This document shows, one piece after another, positions 1-4,875 of a DNA stretch of 5,325 bases. The stretch comes from Nitrososphaeraceae archaeon (lineage in GTDB: Archaea; Thermoproteota; Nitrososphaeria; Nitrososphaerales; Nitrososphaeraceae). The notes below the pieces were generated by a model that saw only the letters and a program-made list of their open reading frames with translations, ran no database searches and was not told where the DNA came from. The stretch spans positions 1 through 5,325 of the forward strand of contig JAICQW010000131.1 in the NCBI GenBank assembly GCA_025937665.1, read 5' to 3'. A program made the position numbers and the translations under genes. Each line of letters begins with the position of its first letter. The first letter of the stretch is position 1.

Positions 1-188
1 ATGAGCAGCAACAAGATCAAGATGAAGAAGACACTGAAGATGAAGGAGAACAGCAAGAAGAAGCAGATACAACTGTTACCAATGCTACAACAGGAATGCT
101 TAACACCACAAACGCGACCAGTATGCTAAACGCTACTGGACTAGAAGATGAAAATGAAGATTCAGAAGATGAGCCTGAGGACGAATAA
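1..188 (+). CDS. C-terminal end of an unidentified protein with an acidic, sequon-rich tail (5' partial)
   Basis: The gene enters from the left edge; the first complete codon is at position 3 and 61 residues are visible before a tandem stop (TAA TAA at 186-191). The visible part is low complexity: an acidic Gln/Glu/Asp-rich stretch (residues 1-22), a Thr/Asn-rich core (23-46) and a second Asp/Glu-rich stretch to the end. The core contains four Asn-x-Thr sequons (Asn27, Asn34, Asn37, Asn43) arranged as two degenerate copies of an Asn-Ala-Thr...Met-Leu-Asn-x-Thr unit. Frame 3 is chosen because it stays open to the tandem stop, which is followed at once by T-tracts. Such tails are seen on archaeal surface or exported proteins, but no domain, signal peptide or membrane segment is visible, so neither function nor location can be assigned. 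It is transcribed convergently to cbf5 and does not belong to the ribosomal cluster. Confidence 0.6.
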   Translation, partial: EQQQDQDEEDTEDEGEQQEEADTTVTNATTGMLNTTNATSMLNATGLEDENEDSEDEPEDE

Positions 189-205
189 TAATTTCTGGAT
201 CAAAT

Positions 206-229
206 AAAAAACAATTCTAAACAAAAAAA
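206..229 (-). terminator. T-tract terminator for the minus-strand ribosomal/translocon cluster
   Basis: On the minus strand the cbf5 stop (234-236) is followed within a few bases by T7 (plus-strand A-run 223-229) and then T6 (plus-strand A-run 206-211). Paired T-tracts just after the last gene of the cluster are the usual form of an archaeal intrinsic terminator. Together with the opposite-strand T-tracts at 231-244 they make a compact bidirectional terminator between convergent genes. This is judged by sequence only. Confidence 0.5.
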
Positions 230-230
230 C

Positions 231-244
231 TTTTTACTTTTTTT
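231..244 (+). terminator. T-tract terminator for the left-edge gene
   Basis: Two T-tracts (T5 at 231-235 and T7 at 238-244) begin about 40 nt after the stop of the plus-strand gene. Archaeal RNA polymerase terminates at runs of T in the non-template strand without needing a stable hairpin, and none is obvious here. The second tract lies in the last codons of convergent cbf5, so the two transcripts probably overlap slightly at their 3' ends. Confidence 0.45.
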
Positions 245-1250
245 CCAAGTTTTTATTACTTTTCCAACCGCGAGGATAGGTATCCGGCTTCATTATCAAC
301 CTCTTAATGGTGAATGCAATTCCTTTGTCATTTTCTTTAATTTCTTCTAAATCCATGTTAGCTTCAGCCAGAGCAATAATTTCGCCCTTTAATGTATAAA
401 TTGCAACAAGGTTACCTTTTCGCAAATTTTTGTCTACGGCAACAATTCCTGGGATTGCCACTTGTGCACCATGACAAAGCGCATCAACTGCGGAATCTTT
501 TACAGCGACAGATAAGACACCTTCAAGTGCCAGTTCAATAGGTTTGATGATAGAACGAATTTTTTCCTCGTTCTGGCTCTCTTTGTATATCTCTACAGCG
601 TCCACCAAATCGTGCAACCTAACAAAATTATCATAAGATTCTGAAAAGATACTCACTCTAGTTCTTCTCAATTCAAACATTGTTGCACCAACACCCAGGA
701 CTTCGCCCACATCGTAAACAAGCTTTCTAATGTAAGTCCCAGCTTCACATAAAACGCGCATTAAATGAATATTGTTATCACTTGCTAGTCTTTCTAATTC
801 ATATATTCTTCTAACACGAGTAGCTCTTCTGACTGATGATCTCTGTGGAGGCCTTTGGTAAATCTCTCCTGTAAATTCTCCCATCAATCTATCAATTATA
901 TCAACGTTAATTTCTTTGTGAATTCTCGCAATTGCATAGTATTCTTTTGGTCCTAACAACAGAATGGAAAGTGCTTTGGTTGCATCGCCTAGTCCGACAG
1001 GCAGAAGACCTGTAGTACCTGGATCAAGAGTACCGCTATGACCGGCCTTAGTAATCCCAAGAATTCTCTTTGTCCAGGCAACCACCTCATGGCTAGTAGG
1101 CCCAGAAGGCTTGTCTAACAAGATAAGTCCATTCTCTAAAAGTACATTCAGAGGTCTTTTATCAGGATAATATCCATACTTTGGACTAGTAACGTCGTCA
1201 TTAATAATTTCCAAGGTATCAAGTCTTAAGGTCATATCTGATCTCAACAT
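234..1250 (-). CDS. cbf5: Cbf5/TruB-family RNA pseudouridine synthase
   Basis: Catalytic subunit of the archaeal H/ACA ribonucleoprotein, converting uridine to pseudouridine in rRNA under guide RNA with L7Ae, Nop10 and Gar1; archaeal Cbf5 can also make tRNA pseudouridine 55. The 338 residues match the usual archaeal length. Visible are the leading LDKPSGPTSHEV motif (45-56), the catalytic motif GHSGTLDPGTTG (70-81) with the nucleophile Asp76, the KEYYA motif (102-106), YQRPPQ (131-136), GTYIRKL with Arg175 (171-177), and a C-terminal PUA domain from about residue 254 to 322 followed by a short basic tail. The ATG at 1250 lies one base after the cmk stop, so translation is probably coupled to cmk. 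A second ATG at 1235 (Met6) is an alternative start; neither has a clear Shine-Dalgarno. It is the last gene of the cluster. Identity is secure; the exact start is less so. Confidence 0.95.
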   Translation of the reverse strand: MLRSDMTLRLDTLEIINDDVTSPKYGYYPDKRPLNVLLENGLILLDKPSGPTSHEVVAWTKRILGITKAGHSGTLDPGTTGLLPVGLGDATKALSILLLGPKEYYAIARIHKEINVDIIDRLMGEFTGEIYQRPPQRSSVRRATRVRRIYELERLASDNNIHLMRVLCEAGTYIRKLVYDVGEVLGVGATMFELRRTRVSIFSESYDNFVRLHDLVDAVEIYKESQNEEKIRSIIKPIELALEGVLSVAVKDSAVDALCHGAQVAIPGIVAVDKNLRKGNLVAIYTLKGEIIALAEANMDLEEIKENDKGIAFTIKRLIMKPDTYPRGWKSNKNLEKK

Positions 1251-1251
1251 G

Positions 1252-1836
1252 CTACTGAATCTTCATCTTTTTCATAATTCCCTTACACAAAAGAACAAGT
1301 GAATCAAGCGTGAGGAGCTCTGTGTTAATCATGAAATCAAAAACTTCAAGGCTTTCTCCGAATTCTGATCCATAAATTTTTTTATAGATTTTTTTGTTTT
1401 CCCTGTCCCTCATCTTTACTATTTCTAAAGCGTCTTTAAATGAAATTTTATCCCGCTTAGCCATTCTTTCAGATCTTCTTCTTTGAGAAGCACTTAGCCA
1501 AAAAGTAATTGGAGCAGAAGTTAACCATGGAAGTGTATGACTAGTAATGACGACGTTACCTTTTTTGGCGATCTTGATTAATTTTTCATCTACTTGTCTA
1601 TCAAATATTGGATTCTTCTTTCTTTCTTTCATAAAACCGATGGCTTCATTAGAATCCCACCAATCGTCTCCAGATATGGTGTATCCTTGTTGGCGTGCAA
1701 TTTCCTTCAGGATGTCTCCACCATTATATAGTTTAAACCCGAATTCCTCTGAAAGAGCGTGTGCAAGTGTAGTCTTTCCAACAGCGGCGCTGCCTGAAAC
1801 AACTATGCTAATATTCTGCATCTTACGCGATTTCAA
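1252..1836 (-). CDS. cmk: Cytidylate kinase, archaeal type, with a divergent NMP-binding motif
   Basis: Predicted to phosphorylate CMP/dCMP to the diphosphate using ATP, in the cytoplasm. The 194-residue protein has a Walker A loop GSAAVGKTT (15-23), an NMP-binding segment YNGGDILKEIA (37-47), an FDRQ segment (78-81), a LID region with RMAKRDK (124-130), and a KMRDRENKKIYKKIYG segment (141-156) that resembles the Arg-Glu...Arg-Tyr-Lys...Tyr-Gly region of archaeal Cmk, ending in a FDFMINTE segment (166-173). The region that in most archaeal homologues reads like Glu-Gly-Arg-Leu-Ala-Gly-Trp is here TSHTLPWL (98-105), so a nucleotide-contacting Arg may be missing. The start is uncertain: TTG at 1836 (used here) has a GTGA element 7 nt upstream, whereas ATG at 1821 would give 189 residues but has no ribosome-binding sequence; an in-frame stop lies just upstream of the TTG. 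Cmk next to cbf5 is a common archaeal arrangement. Kinase family is secure; CMP specificity comes from family and context. Confidence 0.85.
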   Translation of the reverse strand: MKSRKMQNISIVVSGSAAVGKTTLAHALSEEFGFKLYNGGDILKEIARQQGYTISGDDWWDSNEAIGFMKERKKNPIFDRQVDEKLIKIAKKGNVVITSHTLPWLTSAPITFWLSASQRRRSERMAKRDKISFKDALEIVKMRDRENKKIYKKIYGSEFGESLEVFDFMINTELLTLDSLVLLCKGIMKKMKIQ

Positions 1837-1910
1837 TACAATGTCACTTTAATTGTAATACTGTCAACACATTGTCCATATCTATGTTGCCCATATTTTG
1901 TATCTATCAA

Positions 1911-2501
1911 TCAACTAGATTTGACTAATAATTCTACTAGTTGAGATGTTGCAGAGTCTATCATGTCATCATGATTATAAATAATTTCAAATGGCGCTCC
2001 TGTCAAAATAGAAAGAGATGAAATCATGGACAAAGAAACTTGAATATCCCTATTAATCTCGTCATCTGAAATCAAATCTCTTGTCCGAGTAGTATCCTTT
2101 TTTCGCCTGTTGAGAATTTCGTCAGGATTTGCAGTTATTAAAATAAGTTTCTGAGGATTCATTTTTAAAATAAGATTCATTGGTAACCCTGGATAATATC
2201 CTGATTGGGTTTTTATGAAGAGGTGAGTGTCAACAAATACTATTGAATCGTTAAGACTGGAGATATGTTCAGCGGCCTTATTCTGTAACTTTTCCTGTAC
2301 ATCTATTGTAAGTTTTCTTAGCTCATCTCGGTCATTTATTCCCAATTTCTTTGCTTCTTCGAACATAATTGATCCAAATACAACTGTTTTCACAGATGTT
2401 CCTTTATTCCGTAACGTTTCTGTGGCATTCGTAACGATAGTACTCTTCCCTACTCCGGGAACACCAACAATAATAACGGTTTTCTTTCTAGGTTCTTCCA
2501 A
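1911..2501 (-). CDS. adkA: Archaeal-type adenylate kinase (TTG start)
   Basis: Catalyses ATP + AMP to 2 ADP, balancing cellular adenylates. This is the archaeal AdkA family, distinct from bacterial Adk; 196 residues is typical. Motifs: Walker A GVPGVGKST (13-21); FGSIMFEEA (42-50), which carries the archaeal phenylalanine-glycine...methionine signature; RDELRKL (58-64); VDTHLFIKT followed by GYYPGLP (90-107); and the lid NPDEILNRR...RTRD (125-142). The start is TTG: upstream in this frame there is an in-frame TAG at 2532-2534, and no ATG, GTG or other TTG occurs between that stop and the P-loop. A GGCGG element at 2508-2512, one mismatch from the Shine-Dalgarno core, lies 6 nt upstream. The gene begins 14 nt inside the secY end, suggesting translational coupling. 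secY followed by adk is conserved in archaea and in many bacteria. Confidence 0.93.
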   Translation of the reverse strand: MEEPRKKTVIIVGVPGVGKSTIVTNATETLRNKGTSVKTVVFGSIMFEEAKKLGINDRDELRKLTIDVQEKLQNKAAEHISSLNDSIVFVDTHLFIKTQSGYYPGLPMNLILKMNPQKLILITANPDEILNRRKKDTTRTRDLISDDEINRDIQVSLSMISSLSILTGAPFEIIYNHDDMIDSATSQLVELLVKSS

Positions 2502-3918
2502 GGAGTGCCGCCAATTTAGGCATATGGATATCTACCTGCTCTCTGATAAGTAGGTTATAATAGTTAACCAAAATATCGACCATAAGCAATATACCAATTC
2601 CCGTTCCAAACACACTTAGTACATTTGACACTGAAGCCAAGAGCCCAATTATTATTCCACCAGCTATAGTTACAGCCGGAATGTATTTGTTAAGTAGAGA
2701 CTGGACCGAACTTTGAGTTCTTCTAAAACCGGGAACCTGTACATCAGCATCGAGCAAATTCTTTGCAGCTGATTTCGCAGATAATCCTCCCAGCTCTACC
2801 CATAGACGCCCAAACACGGTAATAACAGCAGTCAAAAATATAATATAGACCACAGTTCTGACCGGATCTTCAAGTGAGTGCTCAAAACTTCTGGGTGCTG
2901 TGATATAATACAAAATACCACCAGTAGGGGATTGTGATTGCTGTGGATCAAACTGGGCAATCCAGTTAAAAAGCGGATTTGAATTTTCTGGGTTATAGTT
3001 TGCCCATAGCATTTGTCCCATGAAGACAGCATTCGCTAGCAGTGCCGAAGCTAAAATCACCGGAATGTTTGATGTGTATAGCAATTTTATAGGATACACT
3101 GCGGTAAATCCTCGATACTTCGTAGATACTATAGGTATATCCACGTGAATGCCCTGGGTATAAACAAGAGCCAGTAACACTAATGCAGTCACTATGAGTC
3201 CAAAGATGCTTGGTAATTGACCACTTCTAAAAAAAGTGTTGGCTAGGTCACCTTGTGTCGCAGAATCTATGATAAACGGTATAATTCCTACCGGTCCGTC
3301 CTGTGCAGGTAGCGGGCTGAATATACTCCATAAAATTCCCTGGGCAACTCCTGCCATAATGAAAAGACTGATACCTGAACCCAATCCCCATCCTTTTTGA
3401 ATTAATTCATCCAGGTACATTACAACAATACTGGCACCGATAAGCTGACCAATTAAAACAGGTATAAGGCTAGGATGTGCTAGTAATCCACCATACACAC
3501 TAACACCGTATAGAGCACCCTCAGCAATAATGACAATAATGGTAACTACCTTCGTTGCAGAGGTAAAAAGCGATCTGTCGTCCGGATCCTTGAAATTTAG
3601 TTTTATCAATTCCGAACCCTTTAACAGCTGCATCAGTAGACCAGCAGTAACGATTGGTCCTATACCTAATTCTAGTAACGTTCCTTGTTGTGCGGCAAAG
3701 ATTACTCTGGCGAATGCCAAGAAATCAAATTGTGGTGCATCTGTTACACCATAAAGTGGAATTTGACCCATTACAAGATAAGCAAGTAAAGCAATTCCGC
3801 ACCAGATGAATTTCTCACTTAATCCAATCTTCTTTTTGGGTTTCTCAACTTGAGGTATGTAAGCTGAGACTTTCTTTATTACTGTTCTTACAATACTTTC
3901 ATTGTGCACTGTGCTCAT
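2488..3918 (-). CDS. secY: Preprotein translocase subunit SecY (Sec61 alpha homologue)
   Basis: Pore-forming subunit of the SecYE-beta channel that moves unfolded proteins across the cytoplasmic membrane or inserts them into it. The 476 residues show ten hydrophobic segments at about 38-55, 80-100, 121-143, 152-170, 180-200, 237-257, 282-303, 354-373, 412-432 and 435-455, preceded by a Lys-rich amphipathic N-terminus. The plug region falls around residues 62-75. Conserved loops include the TM6-7 cytosolic loop (STKYRGFTAVYPIKLLYTSN, 265-284) and the TM8-9 loop with VPGFRR (395-400), both ribosome-contacting regions in the family. The ATG at 3918 lies 20 nt inside the end of rpl15; the next in-frame Met is residue 50, inside the first membrane segment, and a strong Shine-Dalgarno lies at 3932-3938, so this start is preferred. 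A GTG at codon 4 is a weaker alternative. The stop overlaps adkA by 14 nt. Confidence 0.97.
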   Translation of the reverse strand: MSTVHNESIVRTVIKKVSAYIPQVEKPKKKIGLSEKFIWCGIALLAYLVMGQIPLYGVTDAPQFDFLAFARVIFAAQQGTLLELGIGPIVTAGLLMQLLKGSELIKLNFKDPDDRSLFTSATKVVTIIVIIAEGALYGVSVYGGLLAHPSLIPVLIGQLIGASIVVMYLDELIQKGWGLGSGISLFIMAGVAQGILWSIFSPLPAQDGPVGIIPFIIDSATQGDLANTFFRSGQLPSIFGLIVTALVLLALVYTQGIHVDIPIVSTKYRGFTAVYPIKLLYTSNIPVILASALLANAVFMGQMLWANYNPENSNPLFNWIAQFDPQQSQSPTGGILYYITAPRSFEHSLEDPVRTVVYIIFLTAVITVFGRLWVELGGLSAKSAAKNLLDADVQVPGFRRTQSSVQSLLNKYIPAVTIAGGIIIGLLASVSNVLSVFGTGIGILLMVDILVNYYNLLIREQVDIHMPKLAALLGRT

Positions 3919-4333
3919 TTGAAATTATACTACCTCCTGCCGACTCTACTTTCTTTTTAGCACTGGCCGATGCTTGTGCTACCTTTATAACGTAACTTTC
4001 GCCAATATTTCCGCCGCCCAAGAGTTTTTGAATTCCCAATGATCCCAGATCCAGAACTGTTTTTTCATCTTTTTTATCACTGAATTTAATTGAGAGTGTC
4101 TTTAGATCTCTCAAGTTTATCCATTTTTTAACTAGAAACCTACTATATGAATTAAGCGTGTCATGTCCGAAATGGTCGGGTTCTTCAATAACAGTTCGAA
4201 TCCAAAAATGCTTATGCTTTCCTCCTCCACCTATTCCACCTCGGCTTCCAGATTGTCTGTGCTGACCTATTTGACCCCATCCGCAATATCTTGTTCCTCG
4301 ATGTCTGCGGCTTTTTCTCAATCTAGTTGCCAT
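3899..4333 (-). CDS. rpl15: Large-subunit ribosomal protein uL15 (L15, eukaryotic L27a type)
   Basis: Structural protein of the 50S subunit that penetrates deep into 23S rRNA. The 144 residues fit the archaeal/eukaryal form. The N-terminus is the characteristic Arg/Gly/His-rich extension: RLRKSRRHRGTR (4-15), the GWGQIGQHR segment (18-26) and GGIGGGGKHKH (32-42). The C-terminal globular half contains DLGSLGIQKLLGGGNI (95-110) and the KVAQASASAKKKVESAGGS segment (117-135), which matches the usual uL15 ending in which lysines follow an Ala/Ser-rich helix. The ATG at 4333 follows a gap of 72 nt that carries a Shine-Dalgarno-like AAGGT at 4343-4347. The last 20 nt overlap secY. The order uL30-uL15-SecY is the conserved end of the spc operon. 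Confidence 0.96.
   Translation of the reverse strand: MATRLRKSRRHRGTRYCGWGQIGQHRQSGSRGGIGGGGKHKHFWIRTVIEEPDHFGHDTLNSYSRFLVKKWINLRDLKTLSIKFSDKKDEKTVLDLGSLGIQKLLGGGNIGESYVIKVAQASASAKKKVESAGGSIISNEHSAQ
3932..3938 (-). promoter_or_regulatory. Strong Shine-Dalgarno for secY, embedded in rpl15
   Basis: The minus strand reads AGGAGGT here, a full match to the complement of the archaeal 16S rRNA 3' end. It lies 13 nt before the secY ATG at 3918, somewhat longer than the common 5-10 nt spacing, and encodes Gly-Gly near the end of rpl15. The in-frame TAA between this site and the ATG excludes a longer SecY, so the element supports that start and independent initiation on secY. Confidence 0.6.
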
Positions 4334-4342
4334 GTACGATAT

Positions 4343-4347
4343 ACCTT
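4343..4347 (-). promoter_or_regulatory. Shine-Dalgarno-like element of rpl15
   Basis: The minus strand reads AAGGT, ending 9 nt before the rpl15 ATG. AGGT matches four bases of the archaeal Shine-Dalgarno consensus. It supports the ATG at 4333 as the start. Confidence 0.45.
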
Positions 4348-4367
4348 ATACAATCAAAATAAGTGTG

Positions 4368-4379
4368 TAAATATAAATG
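4368..4379 (-). promoter_or_regulatory. Possible TATA box in the rpl30-rpl15 gap
   Basis: The minus strand reads CATTTATATTTA, close to an archaeal TATA box (T/C-TTATATA-like). About 26 nt downstream would place transcription initiation near 4347, giving a leader of roughly a dozen bases before rpl15. The gap is one of only two sizeable gaps in an otherwise packed cluster, so an internal promoter for rpl15-secY-adkA and beyond is plausible. AT-rich background makes chance matches common, and no purine-rich BRE is evident, hence low confidence. Confidence 0.3.
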
Positions 4380-4405
4380 TAAAACTCATGTCATCCTCTG
4401 CAATG

Positions 4406-4870
4406 TCAGATCATTCTTTTTACAATTTCAACTAATTCTTTGTTATTTCCAAGGATACCACCATCTGAAAACTGTTTTTTAGTACTCTTTTTAAAACCTC
4501 CTTTTGGCGGATTCAAAGTAAACCAAGGTTTAACATTATTTTGTTCTGAGAACTTTATCTTATCATTAGCAATTACGGATACCAATTCATCAATTCCCTT
4601 ATACTCAGATTTAGTCTTCTTTTCTTTCCCTGATTCTAACTCAGGAGCTTTCTTTTTACCTCTTTTTTCAATCAATATTTTTATTGTGTCAGAGTCGGCC
4701 TTTGACCATGCCACCCATTGGTTTATTTTTCTTAACATGCCAATGTAATTGGAAGTCTCTGGAACTAAAGTTGCAGAAAATCTCGTGGTTAAGTGGAGAC
4801 TCTTAAGTGTAGTCAACGCCCAGTATGGCACATTAACTGTTCCCCTCATTCTAACTACTAATAATGCCAT
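4406..4870 (-). CDS. rpl30: Large-subunit ribosomal protein uL30 (archaeal/eukaryal L7 type)
   Basis: Component of the 50S subunit. At 154 residues it is the long archaeal form; bacterial uL30 is only about 60 residues. The N-terminal ferredoxin-like fold is recognisable from LLVVRMRGTVNVPYWALTTL (3-22), the YIGMLRKINQWVAW segment (42-55) and the IKILIEKRGKK segment (63-73). A charged Lys/Glu-rich linker (about 71-90) follows, then the archaeal C-terminal block with KPWFTLNPPKGGFK (114-127), the DGGILGNN segment (136-143) and the terminal LVEIVKRMI. The ATG at 4870 is 5 nt after the rps5 stop and has AGGT (4879-4882) 8 nt upstream, inside the last codons of rps5, which indicates coupled translation. 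The 72-nt gap to rpl15 is larger than the other junctions. Confidence 0.95.
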   Translation of the reverse strand: MALLVVRMRGTVNVPYWALTTLKSLHLTTRFSATLVPETSNYIGMLRKINQWVAWSKADSDTIKILIEKRGKKKAPELESGKEKKTKSEYKGIDELVSVIANDKIKFSEQNNVKPWFTLNPPKGGFKKSTKKQFSDGGILGNNKELVEIVKRMI

Positions 4871-4875
4871 TTTCT

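Noticed and set aside
1..129. Basic 42-codon ORF beginning with the ATG at position 1 (+)
   Set aside because: It is a frame shadow of the purine-rich codons of the acidic tail. The tail frame continues to a tandem stop followed by T-tracts, whereas this one stops in mid-repeat.
1547..1852. 101-codon plus-strand ORF opposite cmk
   Set aside because: Antisense shadow of a well-supported kinase gene; the product has no recognisable motif.
1876..1896. Direct repeat CCATAT (1876-1881 and 1891-1896) in the adkA-cmk gap as an operator
   Set aside because: Six bases in an AT-rich gap, without symmetry or a third copy, is within chance expectation.
2227..2553. 108-codon plus-strand ORF opposite adkA and the end of secY
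   Set aside because: Antisense shadow spanning two real genes, with no domain and no ribosome-binding site that would favour it.
2832..3032. 66-codon minus-strand ORF inside secY in another frame
   Set aside because: It lies wholly within the conserved SecY reading frame and shows no independent signal.
4163..4435. Ser-rich 90-codon plus-strand ORF opposite rpl15
   Set aside because: Its Ser/Met-rich composition is what results from reading the Arg/Gly-rich rpl15 codons on the opposite strand.
4440..4748. Hydrophobic plus-strand ORF opposite rpl30
   Set aside because: Phe/Leu/Ile richness comes from the complement of the Lys/Glu-rich linker codons of rpl30; it is not a membrane protein gene.
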